The notes under the pieces are model-generated. The model was not told the DNA's origin. It worked only from the letters and a program-made list of their open reading frames with translations, and did no database searches. From Geminocystis sp050753365 (lineage in GTDB: Bacteria; Cyanobacteriota; Cyanobacteriia; Cyanobacteriales; Cyanobacteriaceae), in assembly GCF_050753365.1 (NCBI RefSeq), contig NZ_JBLZFY010000002.1:97800-161799 (forward strand): a DNA stretch of 64,000 bases, in the 5' to 3' direction. Position 1 is the stretch's first letter; every line of letters starts with the position of its first letter. The position numbers and the translations under genes are program-made. Shown here one piece after another: positions 19,680-28,660 of this stretch.

Positions 19680-19862
19680 TCTCATCAGGGTATTGGGGTA
19701 TTGGGGTATTGGGGGGATTTTTTACTTGCGGATTTAAAATAATAAAAAATCTTGAAATAATCAATTTATAATAGTAAATTATCAAAACTTATTACTCATT
19801 ACTTATTACTCATTACTCATTACTCATTACTCATTACTCATTATTCATTATTCATTATTCAT
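19680..19862 (+). repeat. Two tandem-repeat tracts before fabD
   Basis: The 329-bp gap before fabD contains a short GGTATTGGG repeat (about 19688-19715) and a longer run of imperfect ATTACTC/ATTACTT/ATTATTC heptamers (about 19789-19862). The second is the reverse complement of the GAGTAAT array at 16872-16984. A possible fabD promoter must lie downstream of these repeats; I see no strong -35/-10 pair. Confidence 0.8.
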
Positions 19863-19928
19863 TACTTCGTACCTAACAGAAATTGATATATAATATTGCG
19901 TTGGCACTTTAAGAAAATTGTATCATAA

Positions 19929-20795
19929 ATGACTAAAAAAGCATGGGTATTCCCCGGACAAGGTTCACAATCTCAAGGTATGGGGTTAGATTTACAAAAT
20001 AATTCTATCGCACTAGATAAATTTCGACAGGCAGAGGAAATATTGGGTTGGTCTGTGTTAGAAATATGTCAGGGTGATGAAGAAGTTTTATCTCGCACTC
20101 TTTACACTCAACCTTGTCTTTATACCATCGAAACTATTTTAGTTGATTTATTACGAGAGCAAGGCAAAAATCCAGATGTGGTTGCAGGGCATAGTTTAGG
20201 AGAATATGTCGCTCTTTATACCGCAGGAGTCTATGATTTTGCTATGGGTTTAAAATTAGTGCAAAAACGGGGAGAGTTGATGGATAAGGCTCAAGGCGGT
20301 AAAATGGTGGCTTTAATGAAGTTTACACGGGATACCTTAGATTCGATCGTCTCTAACACGGAAAATGTAGTCATTGCCAATGATAATAGTGATGGACAAG
20401 TAGTAATATCAGGAGAACCAAATGCAGTGGATTCCGTGGTATCTCAAGTCAAGGCAAAATTAACAGTTCCCTTAAAAGTTTCAGGAGCGTTTCATTCTCC
20501 TTTAATGGCAACAGCCTCCGCCGAATTTTCCCAAGTATTAAACGGCATTAAATTTAACGATGCGACTATACCTATTTTAAGCAATGTTGATCCTACTCCT
20601 AGTCAAAATGCCGATACAATCAAACAAAGATTAATTGAGCAAATGACGGGGGGAGTGCGTTGGCGTGAGATAATGTTGCAGTTCCCCTTAGAAAATGTGA
20701 CAGAAGTGGTAGAAGTCGGACCCGGAAAGGTACTTACAGGGTTAATCAAACGTACCCTTAAAGGAGTTAATTTGACAAACGTAGAAACTATATAA
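19929..20795 (+). CDS. fabD: Malonyl-CoA:ACP transacylase
   Basis: This is a 288-residue enzyme of fatty-acid synthesis that moves malonyl from CoA to the acyl carrier protein. The oxyanion motif FPGQGSQ is at residues 8-14, the nucleophile S89 in GHSLGEY, and the catalytic histidine in SGAFHSPLM. VGPGKVLTGLIKRT near the end is typical. The length is normal. The neighbouring chlM gene is in the same direction. Confidence 0.95.
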   Translation: MTKKAWVFPGQGSQSQGMGLDLQNNSIALDKFRQAEEILGWSVLEICQGDEEVLSRTLYTQPCLYTIETILVDLLREQGKNPDVVAGHSLGEYVALYTAGVYDFAMGLKLVQKRGELMDKAQGGKMVALMKFTRDTLDSIVSNTENVVIANDNSDGQVVISGEPNAVDSVVSQVKAKLTVPLKVSGAFHSPLMATASAEFSQVLNGIKFNDATIPILSNVDPTPSQNADTIKQRLIEQMTGGVRWREIMLQFPLENVTEVVEVGPGKVLTGLIKRTLKGVNLTNVETI

Positions 20796-20865
20796 CATCC
20801 ATTTGTTCTTAATTCTGGAAAACCATCAAAAGTTTTAACTTTTTCCTCTTCCCTTTTCTCTATTT

Positions 20866-20894
20866 TCACCAAAATACTTTTTCGGCAGACTCTA
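20866..20894 (+). repeat. Solo terminus of MITE family B
   Basis: CACCAAAATACTTTTTCGGCAG followed by ACTCTA is one end of the repeat family seen complete at 36545-36790. The opposite end is absent. A pyrimidine-rich stretch (TTTTTCCTCTTCCC) directly before it matches the inner part of the family. It lies between fabD and chlM. Confidence 0.55.
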
Positions 20895-20958
20895 AATATT
20901 GATTCTTGTTTCCACGAAACTGATATAATTATTAATTTTATTATCAGATATATATATA

Positions 20959-21657
20959 ATGGTTAACACAATACAAAAATCCTTAGATGATAAGTCGATC
21001 GTCAAAGACTATTTTAATGCTACTGGTTTTGAAAGATGGCGCAATATTTACGGTGACGGGCAAGTAAATAAAGTGCAATTAGACATTAGGGAAGGGCATC
21101 AACAGACGATCGATAAAGTAGTAAATTGGTTAAAAGAAGATGGTAATTTAGCGAATCTTACTATCTGCGATGCGGGTTGTGGTGTTGGTAGTTTAACTAT
21201 TCCCTTAGCCCAAGAAGGTGCTATTATTTTTGCCAGTGACATCTCTAGTAAAATGGTAGGAGAAGCCGCCGAAAGAATCAAACAAGTAATGACAAATCCC
21301 CGTAACATTAGGTTAGGGGTACAAGATTTAGAATCTATTAGGGGAGAATATCATACTGTTATTTGTTTAGACGTATTGATACATTATCCCACAGAAGAAG
21401 CCGCTCAGATGATTAAACACTTGTCATCTTTAGCTAAATCTCGTTTAATTTTGAGTTTTGCTCCTAAAACCTTCTTTTTAACCATTTTAAAGCGCATTGG
21501 TGAATTTTTTCCCGGTCCGAGTAAAACTACCCGTGCCTATCAACACAAAGAGGAAGATATTGTCAAAATCCTGCAAGATAATGGCTTTCAAATCAAACGT
21601 ACAGATATGACTAGCACTAATTTTTATTATTCTCGTCTTCTCGAAGCCGTTAGATAA
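20959..21657 (+). CDS. chlM: Magnesium-protoporphyrin IX methyltransferase
   Basis: This is a 232-residue SAM-dependent methyltransferase of chlorophyll synthesis. The N-terminal part, DYFNATGFERWRNIYGDG, is diagnostic. The SAM-binding motif is ICDAGCGVGSLTIPLA (around residues 70-85), followed by CLDVLIHYP and the C-terminal FYYSRLLEAVR. It methylates Mg-protoporphyrin IX ahead of the cyclase step. The length is normal. A TATAAT-like element lies about 25-30 bp upstream. Confidence 0.95.
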   Translation: MVNTIQKSLDDKSIVKDYFNATGFERWRNIYGDGQVNKVQLDIREGHQQTIDKVVNWLKEDGNLANLTICDAGCGVGSLTIPLAQEGAIIFASDISSKMVGEAAERIKQVMTNPRNIRLGVQDLESIRGEYHTVICLDVLIHYPTEEAAQMIKHLSSLAKSRLILSFAPKTFFLTILKRIGEFFPGPSKTTRAYQHKEEDIVKILQDNGFQIKRTDMTSTNFYYSRLLEAVR

Positions 21658-21679
21658 GAATTAAGAATTAAGAATTAAA

Positions 21680-21720
21680 AAAATGTAGGGGCTTAATATA
21701 TTAAGCCCAACCCCATCAGA
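21680..21720 (+). repeat. Palindromic intergenic repeat after chlM
   Basis: GGGGCTTAATATATTAAGCCC (21687-21707) is a perfect 20-bp palindrome inside GTAGGGG...CCAACCCC. Similar hairpins occur at 28612-28644 (GGGCTGAAAAATTTTCAGCCC). It could serve as a bidirectional terminator between chlM and the convergent ferredoxin gene, but no T-run is present. Confidence 0.5.
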
Positions 21721-21766
21721 AAAATATACCAAAATGAACATTTATTCTCAATTTTGCATTCTTAAA

Positions 21767-22006
21767 TTACCATACAGGATCGGAATAGAGATTAATGATA
21801 AACTCTTTGGTATCAGGAGGAATGGCACTAATACAGGCACAAATAGGAGTACCATCTTCTAATTCTACTTCACAGGCATGGCATGAACCCATAACACAAC
21901 CCGTGGGAATAAAAACACCTCCTCGCTTGGCAACTTCTAACAAAGGTTCACCAACTTCTGCTATAACTGTGACATCATCGGGTAAAAATTTTACTTTGAC
22001 ACTCAT
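21767..22006 (-). CDS. 2Fe-2S ferredoxin-like protein
   Basis: This is a 79-residue protein with the plant-type cluster pattern GCVMGSCHACEVE, and a fourth cysteine in ICACIS. It is shorter than PetF (about 97 residues) and has a different C-terminus, ending LYSDPVW. It probably acts as a specialised electron carrier. It stands alone on the minus strand, convergent with chlM. Confidence 0.85.
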   Translation of the reverse strand: MSVKVKFLPDDVTVIAEVGEPLLEVAKRGGVFIPTGCVMGSCHACEVELEDGTPICACISAIPPDTKEFIINLYSDPVW

Positions 22007-22009
22007 ATT

Positions 22010-22098
<89 letters not shown>

Positions 22099-22203
22099 AT
22101 ATTAACCGTTTGAAAAATTTAGAGTTCAATTTATTGAACGGGAAATTATTAGACGTGTCATTTATTACACAGCGTGTTATTAATTGACACCTAATACTTA
22201 ATT

Positions 22204-22968
22204 TTAAACGATTCTGGTATTGCCTATAATAACATCTTGTAATCGCCCATTATCGATCGAACCGATAGCTTCTTTAAGATCAAGTTTACCAGTATAAAGA
22301 GCCTTGCCGACAATAACACCCGTTACGCCCAAAGATTCTAAGGATAACAGACTAAGTAAATCCGTCAAACAGCTAATACCGCCCGAAGCGATAACAGGAA
22401 TTTTCGATATTTGTGCCAATTCCCTTAAAGATTCGAGGTTAGGACCAACTAAAGTACCATCTCGGCTAATATCAGTATAGATAATGGCGGCGGCTTTGTC
22501 AGATATTTGTTGGGCTAAATCCGTTGCCTCTACTGTGGATGTTTCTAACCACCCTTTGGTGGCAACTTTCCCGTTACGCGCATCAATTCCGACAGCGATT
22601 TTATAGGGATAGGTTTCGCATAATTCTTGTACTAACTCTGGGTTTTCTATGGCTACAGTACCGACTATTGCTCTTTCTACCCCTAATTCAAATAGTCTAG
22701 CAACAGCAGTTCGATCGCGCAATCCCCCCCCTACTTGTACAGGGATAGATAAATGTTGCACAATGGAGGCGATGGCATCTAAATTAATGGTTGTGCCTTC
22801 TTTTGCACCATCTAAATCCACTAAGTGTAAACGGGTAGCGCCTTGAGATTCCCATTGTAAAGCTACTTCTAAAGGATTCTCATGAAAAACTTGAGACTGT
22901 TGATAATCCCCTTGATATAATCTCACACAACGCCCTGCTAATAAATCAATGGCGGGTATTACTTCCAT
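22204..22968 (-). CDS. hisA: Phosphoribosylformimino-5-aminoimidazole carboxamide ribotide isomerase
   Basis: This is a 254-residue TIM barrel of histidine synthesis that isomerises ProFAR to PRFAR. The first catalytic aspartate is D8 (EVIPAIDLLAG) and the second is in AVGIDARNGKVAT. Phosphate-binding motifs are VGGGLRD and ASGGIS. The length is normal. It is divergent from the acyltransferase gene. Confidence 0.96.
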   Translation of the reverse strand: MEVIPAIDLLAGRCVRLYQGDYQQSQVFHENPLEVALQWESQGATRLHLVDLDGAKEGTTINLDAIASIVQHLSIPVQVGGGLRDRTAVARLFELGVERAIVGTVAIENPELVQELCETYPYKIAVGIDARNGKVATKGWLETSTVEATDLAQQISDKAAAIIYTDISRDGTLVGPNLESLRELAQISKIPVIASGGISCLTDLLSLLSLESLGVTGVIVGKALYTGKLDLKEAIGSIDNGRLQDVIIGNTRIV

Positions 22969-23035
22969 AAAAAATAAAATTGCATCCTAAAATTAAGAGA
23001 AACCCCATTATATCATCTTCGATCGATAGAGTTTT

Positions 23036-24241
23036 ATGATTGAACAACTTTTTGGCAAAAAAAACGATTCTCCTTATACCCTCCGTTGGCACGAAAAAAT
23101 AGCAGAAATTCCTCAAACCGCTTGGGATGCTATGGCGTTACCCCTTGCGACTCCTTTTTTAGAGTGGGAATGGTTACATAATTTAGAAACCTCTGGAAGT
23201 GTTAAACCACGCACGGGGTGGCAACCTTGTCATTTAACGGTGTGGCATCATCAAACTTTAGTGGCTGCTGCCCCATTATACATCAAAGGTCACAGTTACG
23301 GTGAATTTGTGTTTGATCATCAATGGGCAGATTTAGCACATCGTTTAGGTATCCAATACTATCCCAAGTTGTTGGGTATGACTCCTTTTACTCCTGCCGT
23401 GGGTTATCGCTTCTTAATTGCAGAGGATGAAGACGAGTTGAAAATTACCGAAATGATGGTAAATGAAATTGATCATTTTTGCATAAAAAATAATTTGTCT
23501 GGTTGTAATTTCTTATTTGTTGATCCTCAATGGCAAACTGTTATTAGTCAATTTGGCTTTACTGCTTGGATGCACCACAGTTATATTTGGAGTAATAAAA
23601 ACTTTAATAATTTCGATGATTATTTAAAAATATTTACCTCTGATCAACGTAAAAATATTAAACGAGAAAGAAAGGCTGTTCTTAAGGCTAATTTAGTGAC
23701 AAAAAATTTGGTAGGAGATGAAATTCCTCATTATTTATACCCTTATATCTACAAGTTTTATAGCAATACTTGCGATAAATTTTATTGGGGAAGTAAGTAC
23801 TTAAATAAACAATTTTTTGAACAACTTTATCCTAACTATAGTCATCGATTAATGTTAGTGGTTGCCCATAGAGAAGATAATGATCATATTCCCGTGGGAA
23901 TGTCTTTTTGTATCAGAAAAGATGAGAATTTATACGGTAGATATTGGGGCAGTTTAGCTGAATATGACTGTTTGCATTTTGAGGCTTGTTACTATAAACC
24001 CATCGAGTGGGGCATCGCTGAAGGTATTAAAATGTATGATCCGGGGGCTGGTGGCTCTCACAAACGTAGGCGCGGTTTTCCTGCTACTGCAAATCATAGT
24101 ATGCACCGTTTTTATAACCCTCGCATGAGCAGTATTTTACGTCATTATATCGATGAAATTAATCAAGGTTCGATCGAGGAAATCAAGGCGATTAATGATG
24201 ATTTACCTTTTACGAAAAAAGAAATTAATCTTAATGTTTAA
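23036..24241 (+). CDS. GNAT/FemAB-like acyltransferase (DUF482, COG3146)
   Basis: This is a 401-residue protein. Conserved blocks are TPFLEWEWLHNLE, AAAPLYIKGHSYGEFVFDHQWA and, towards the end, FEACYYKPIEWGI and DPGAGGSHKRRRGF. These match the DUF482/COG3146 family, predicted to be N-acyltransferases related to peptidoglycan-type FemAB enzymes. The substrate is unknown. It diverges from hisA, with 67 bp between the two starts. Confidence 0.8.
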   Translation: MIEQLFGKKNDSPYTLRWHEKIAEIPQTAWDAMALPLATPFLEWEWLHNLETSGSVKPRTGWQPCHLTVWHHQTLVAAAPLYIKGHSYGEFVFDHQWADLAHRLGIQYYPKLLGMTPFTPAVGYRFLIAEDEDELKITEMMVNEIDHFCIKNNLSGCNFLFVDPQWQTVISQFGFTAWMHHSYIWSNKNFNNFDDYLKIFTSDQRKNIKRERKAVLKANLVTKNLVGDEIPHYLYPYIYKFYSNTCDKFYWGSKYLNKQFFEQLYPNYSHRLMLVVAHREDNDHIPVGMSFCIRKDENLYGRYWGSLAEYDCLHFEACYYKPIEWGIAEGIKMYDPGAGGSHKRRRGFPATANHSMHRFYNPRMSSILRHYIDEINQGSIEEIKAINDDLPFTKKEINLNV

Positions 24242-24358
24242 TTCTCCTTAATTTTAACCTTATTAGTTTTTTAACTAGCTTAATAATTGTCATAACTTGA
24301 TATTTAATGAGGGTTCGATCGAGATTGAGAAAAAAATCACAAAATTTAATCAAAATAC

Positions 24359-24388
24359 TTGACAAATCACAAAATTCAAAGTTATAAT
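24359..24388 (+). promoter_or_regulatory. Strong sigma-70-type promoter of a candidate small RNA
   Basis: TTGACA (24359-24364) and TATAAT (24383-24388), both perfect consensus, are 18 bp apart. Transcription should begin near 24395. No ORF follows for more than 500 bp, and a terminator-like hairpin with eight T residues ends about 65 bp later. Confidence 0.75.
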
Positions 24389-24394
24389 AGAGGT

Positions 24395-24460
24395 ATAAAA
24401 TAAAAGCCACCTTTTCTTGAGCCGTAGCGCTCAGGGGGAGGTGGCTTGTCCATTTTTTTT
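24395..24460 (+). ncRNA. Candidate small RNA, about 66 nt
   Basis: The predicted transcript begins near 24395. It contains a stem of AAGCCACC (about 24404-24411) with GGTGGCTT (24440-24447) and an inner hairpin TGAGC/GCTCA, and ends in TTTTTTTT (24453-24460). The loop region includes TTTTCTTGAG. No start codon with a ribosome-binding site lies inside. It is 154 bp after the acyltransferase gene and far from the next gene. The length and layout recall stress-induced cyanobacterial sRNAs such as IsaR1, but I cannot confirm identity. An alternative is a riboregulator for the gene at 24969, which however has its own promoter. Confidence 0.6.
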
Positions 24461-24968
24461 GAATAATTCAAGTATTTTCAAGTGTTTCTTCTGTCTCTAG
24501 CCTTCATCAAAATACTTTTTTCGCAATTCCTCTATCATCTAAAATTGCTATAACTATAAGTTAATACTATCCTTAAAATCAACATCTATTTATAGTTTAT
24601 CACTTAGGTAAAAAAGTTAAGTTTTATTGATTATATAGTACTTCTATTTAAGTTGTGTAAGTTATTTTATCGTAAAAGGCAAGAGAATATTTGGGATAAT
24701 ATCTTCGATGTTTTTTCTAATAATTGATTGTGTCAAAGGATTGGCATATTCTATTTATATTTTAAACAAAAAATATAAAATATTTTATTAAGGTTATTTC
24801 AATAGGAATGAATATTAGATTTTATGTAAATTCTTTGATAAATATAAAAAATAATCAGCATATTTACTGAAAAAATAAAGAAAAAATATTGAGTATTTTC
24901 TAGGTTTACATAAATATTTTAAATACCTATAATGAAGATATAGATAAATAAGTAAAGGAGAAGGGAAA
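24461..24968 (+). other. Long gap with a promoter for the next gene
   Basis: This is AT-rich non-coding DNA. A diverged MITE family B end (CATCAAAATACTTTTTTCGC, about 24507-24526) occurs near the left side. At the right side, TTTACA (24905-24910), 17 bp, TATAAT (24928-24933) forms a strong promoter for the gene at 24969, with AAGGAG 8 bp upstream of its start. Nothing else is recognised between. Confidence 0.6.
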
Positions 24969-25370
24969 ATGAAAACTTTAAAATCGATTCCCTCTATTTT
25001 CAGTTTAATAAGTACCTTCTGGTTATTATTCAGTGCGAATATTGCCCATGGACAAGTTGTGATGTCTGGTAGTTATACAGAAACGAGAATGAATAATACT
25101 TCTATTTCTGCTACTGTACAATCTATTATTCATCAACCAATAGATGGTATGATAGGCACACGCTTAATGATTGAACACGTTAATCCTGGTACTTTTCGAT
25201 CGAGCATTGGTTCAATCAGTGTTATAGCCATAACAAATGACAATATATTTTCTATGACAAATTCTCAAAATAAATTAAATTTACCAGTAAATAATATAGG
25301 TATTGTCGATAATCCCATACAAAATATTAATTTGATGAATCATTCATCTAGTTATGGAGGTTTGGAGTGA
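24969..25370 (+). CDS. Small secreted protein of unknown function
   Basis: The protein has 133 residues, with a clear signal peptide: basic start MKTLKSIPS, then a hydrophobic stretch to residue 26, and a likely cut after AHG before QVVMSG. The mature part of about 105 residues is rich in N, S, I and T and has no cysteine; it looks beta-rich. No family is recognised. It has a consensus promoter and a good ribosome-binding site (TAAAGGAGAAG), so it is probably well expressed. It lies upstream of gcvP but has its own signals. Confidence 0.65.
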   Translation: MKTLKSIPSIFSLISTFWLLFSANIAHGQVVMSGSYTETRMNNTSISATVQSIIHQPIDGMIGTRLMIEHVNPGTFRSSIGSISVIAITNDNIFSMTNSQNKLNLPVNNIGIVDNPIQNINLMNHSSSYGGLE

Positions 25371-25448
25371 ATAACGAATGACAGGTATTGTTATTAATTA
25401 AGTTAAGATATATTAAGAAATATCAATATTAATAACTGCCGTCAGCCC

Positions 25449-28400
25449 ATGCTAGATTTAGAAAATATAACCTCTCCCTCCGTTGTAGAAAATAATGACA
25501 TACACCCCTCTAAGTTTGATTCTTTGATTACTGAAGATACTTTTAAACATCGTCATCTGGGAATCGATCGAACTGCGCAACAATTGATGTTAGAAACTCT
25601 AGGCTATGACAGTCTTGATAGTTTGATTAATACTGCTGTACCTGAGTCTATTCGTTTACATAACCCCCTTAACTTACCCCAACCCCTCACAGAAACTCAG
25701 GCATTAAATCAGTTAAAGTCGATCGCACTGCAAAATAAAGTGTATCGTTCTTATATTGGCATGGGTTATTATAACTGCATCACCCCTGCGGTTATCCAAA
25801 GAAATATCCTCGAAAACCCTAATTGGTACACCGCTTATACTCCCTATCAACCAGAAATTGCGCAAGGAAGACTGGAAGCCTTACTTAACTTCCAAACTAT
25901 GATTATCGATTTGACGGGGTTAGAAATTGCTAACGCTTCCTTGTTAGATGAAGCTACCGCCGCCGCCGAAGCCATGACGATGAGTTATGCCGTAACTAAG
26001 CATAAATCGAATTACTTTTTTGTAGATGTCAACTGTCACCCTCAAACGATCGAAGTTATCAAAACTAGGGCAAAATATTTAGATATTGAGCTAATTATTG
26101 ATAATCCCCAGACTTTTGACTTTAATACTCCCATTTTTGGAGCTTTATTTCAATATCCTGCTTCAGACGGCACAATTTACGACTATAGTAATATCATTGA
26201 GCAAATTCATCAACAAAAAGGGATTGTTACTTTAGCCTGTGATTTATTAAGTCTTGCCTTGTTAAAATCCCCCGGTGAATTAAATGCTGATATTGCAGTA
26301 GGAAATACGCAACGTTTTGGTGTACCATTAGGTTATGGTGGACCCCATGCCGCCTTTTTTGCGACTAAAGATGAGTATAAGCGACAAGTGCCGGGGCGCA
26401 TTGTCGGCATTTCCAAAGATGTCCATGGTAATCCTGCCTTAAGACTTGCTTTGCAGACAAGGGAGCAACATATTCGTAGAGATAAGGCAACCAGTAATAT
26501 TTGTACGGCTCAAGTTTTATTAGCTGTCATTGCTTCAGCCTATGCGGTTTATCATGGCGAAAAAGGCATTAAAAATATTGCTTTAAGAGTTCATAAATTG
26601 ACAAAAATTTTAGCTCAAAGTTTAGCTGAAAAAGGCTATAAAATCAAATCTCAATACTTTTTCGACACTATTACTATTGAAAATGTCAATTTTGACAAGG
26701 TTCGATCAAACTCTGAAGCAAAATTAATCAACTTCCGTTATAACAAAAATTCAATTTCGATTAGTCTTGATGAGACTACTACCCTTAAAGATGTTCAAGA
26801 AATTTTAGCGATTTTTGCGGATAATAATTGGAAAACAAGGGCTGAAGCCCTTACTACAAACCACAGGGATTTAGATAGCGTGGGTATTCCTTCTAATTTG
26901 CAACGACAAAGCCGTTATCTCACGGAAGCCGTATTTAATCAGTATCACTCGGAAACGGAGTTATTACGCTATTTACATCGTCTGGAGAGTAAAGATTTAT
27001 CTCTGACTACTTCCATGATTGCTTTAGGTTCGTGTACCATGAAACTTAATGCCACTGCGGAAATGTTACCAGTTACATGGGCAGAATTTAATAGTATTCA
27101 TCCCTTCGCACCTTTATCTCAAACTCAAGGCTATCAAGAGTTATTCTCGCAATTAGAAACATGGTTAGCAGAAATTACGGGGTTTGCAGGTATCTCTTTA
27201 CAACCCAATGCTGGTTCACAGGGAGAATATGCAGGGTTACAAGTTATCCGTAAATACCACGATAGTCGAGGAGATTTCGATCGAAATATCTGTTTAATTC
27301 CTGAATCTGCGCACGGCACAAATCCTGCTAGTGCGGTGATGTGTGGTTTAAAGGTTATCCCCGTCAAATGTGATACTCAAGGGGATATTAACATGGAAGA
27401 TTTGAAGGCAAAAGCAGAAAAATATCAAGACAAATTAGCTGCGCTGATGGTGACTTATCCATCTACTCACGGAGTTTTTGAGGAAGGCATCAAAGATATT
27501 TGCGGTATCATTCACAGTTTTGGAGGGCAAGTATATCTCGATGGTGCGAATATGAATGCCCAAGTTGGTTTATGTCGCCCCGGAGATTTTGGTGCTGATG
27601 TATGTCACCTAAACTTACATAAAACCTTCTGTATCCCTCATGGTGGTGGAGGTCCGGGTGTAGGTCCGATCGGCGTAATGCCTCATTTAGTGCCTTTTTT
27701 ACCTTCTACTGAATCCCCCCTAACCCCCCTTAATGAAGATTTATCCCCCCTAACCCCCCTTAGTAAGGGGGGAAATACAGAGGAGTCTGTTAGTAAGGGG
27801 GGAAGTAAAGAGGAATCCATGGGGATGGTTTCGGCTGCGCCTTGGGGAAGTGCTAGTATTTTGCCTATTTCTTGGATGTATATTGCCATGATGGGAGGGG
27901 AAGGCTTAACGGAAGCCACAAAAATCGCTATTCTCAATGCCAATTATATCGCTCATCGTCTTGCTCCCCATTATCCTATTCTGTTTACGGGTAAGTCTGG
28001 TTTGGTTGCCCATGAGTGTATCATTGATTTACGCCCTTTGCGCAAAACTGCGAATATTGAGGTGGAAGACGTTGCTAAACGTTTAATCGATTACGGTTTT
28101 CATGCACCTACCATGTCTTGGCCTGTTGCTGGTACAATGATGATCGAACCTACGGAAAGTGAGTCTTTATCTGAACTCGATCGATTCTGCGATGCTATGA
28201 TTAGTATTCGTGAGGAAATTAGCTCGATCGAAAATGGTACTATGGATTCTGAGGATAATATGTTAAAAAATGCTCCTCATACAGCTTTTAGCTTGATGTC
28301 GAGTGATTGGAGTCACCCTTACAGTCGAGAGGTTGCAGGTTATCCTGATACTTATAGTCAACAACATAAATTTTGGGCTACTGTGGGGCGCATTGATAAC

Positions 28401-28457
28401 GCCTATGGCGATCGAAATTTAGTATGTTCTTGTGTAGGAATGGAAATTTACAAGTAA
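25449..28457 (+). CDS. gcvP: Glycine dehydrogenase (decarboxylating), P protein
   Basis: This is a 1002-residue PLP enzyme of the glycine cleavage system and photorespiration. Features seen are FKHRHLGID near the start, GYYNCITPAVIQRNILENP, QPNAGSQGEYAGL and the PLP lysine in NLHKTFCIPHGGGGPG. It is longer than usual because residues about 752-791 are an in-frame insert made of intergenic-type repeats (TPL and SKGG units), placed between VMPHLVPFLP and GMVSAAPWGS. The frame is intact on both sides. No H or T protein gene is nearby. Confidence 0.95.
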   Translation: MLDLENITSPSVVENNDIHPSKFDSLITEDTFKHRHLGIDRTAQQLMLETLGYDSLDSLINTAVPESIRLHNPLNLPQPLTETQALNQLKSIALQNKVYRSYIGMGYYNCITPAVIQRNILENPNWYTAYTPYQPEIAQGRLEALLNFQTMIIDLTGLEIANASLLDEATAAAEAMTMSYAVTKHKSNYFFVDVNCHPQTIEVIKTRAKYLDIELIIDNPQTFDFNTPIFGALFQYPASDGTIYDYSNIIEQIHQQKGIVTLACDLLSLALLKSPGELNADIAVGNTQRFGVPLGYGGPHAAFFATKDEYKRQVPGRIVGISKDVHGNPALRLALQTREQHIRRDKATSNICTAQVLLAVIASAYAVYHGEKGIKNIALRVHKLTKILAQSLAEKGYKIKSQYFFDTITIENVNFDKVRSNSEAKLINFRYNKNSISISLDETTTLKDVQEILAIFADNNWKTRAEALTTNHRDLDSVGIPSNLQRQSRYLTEAVFNQYHSETELLRYLHRLESKDLSLTTSMIALGSCTMKLNATAEMLPVTWAEFNSIHPFAPLSQTQGYQELFSQLETWLAEITGFAGISLQPNAGSQGEYAGLQVIRKYHDSRGDFDRNICLIPESAHGTNPASAVMCGLKVIPVKCDTQGDINMEDLKAKAEKYQDKLAALMVTYPSTHGVFEEGIKDICGIIHSFGGQVYLDGANMNAQVGLCRPGDFGADVCHLNLHKTFCIPHGGGGPGVGPIGVMPHLVPFLPSTESPLTPLNEDLSPLTPLSKGGNTEESVSKGGSKEESMGMVSAAPWGSASILPISWMYIAMMGGEGLTEATKIAILNANYIAHRLAPHYPILFTGKSGLVAHECIIDLRPLRKTANIEVEDVAKRLIDYGFHAPTMSWPVAGTMMIEPTESESLSELDRFCDAMISIREEISSIENGTMDSEDNMLKNAPHTAFSLMSSDWSHPYSREVAGYPDTYSQQHKFWATVGRIDNAYGDRNLVCSCVGMEIYK
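27704..27823 (+). repeat. In-frame repeat insertion inside gcvP
   Basis: CCCCCCTAACCCCCCTTA occurs twice (about 27714 and 27747), followed by two copies of TTAGTAAGGGGGGAA (27768 and 27789). The two types are inverted relative to each other. These are the C/G-run repeats common in cyanobacterial intergenic DNA. Here they are translated as TPLNEDLSPLTPLSKGG and related residues. The insert has no stop in this frame. Confidence 0.85.
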
Positions 28458-28537
28458 TAGACTTCTCCATTAATTAAGATTTTAAGGGCTGAAGCCCTTA
28501 CTACGAAACAATTAAAAATAATTTTTGGAGATGTCTA
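28458..28537 (+). mobile_element. MITE-like repeat, family C, copy 1
   Basis: TAGACTTCTCCA at the left is mirrored by TGGAGATGTCTA at the right, with an inner palindrome AAGGGCTGAAGCCCTT. It is about 80 bp long and lies just after gcvP. Related copies are at 49709-49789 and 51397-51467, each with a different inner palindrome. Confidence 0.65.
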
Positions 28538-28660
28538 AAAAAATTGAACGTTTTTGGCATGAAGAAGGGTTAAACAATATTCAAACCCTACAAAGAAAAT
28601 GACATCAAAATTGTAGGGGCTGAAAAATTTTCAGCCCAATCCCCACCAAAAATGTAATTA

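Noticed and set aside
24395..24460. Naming the small RNA IsaR1
   Set aside because: The length and promoter fit, but I cannot verify the sequence from memory, so it is kept as a candidate only.
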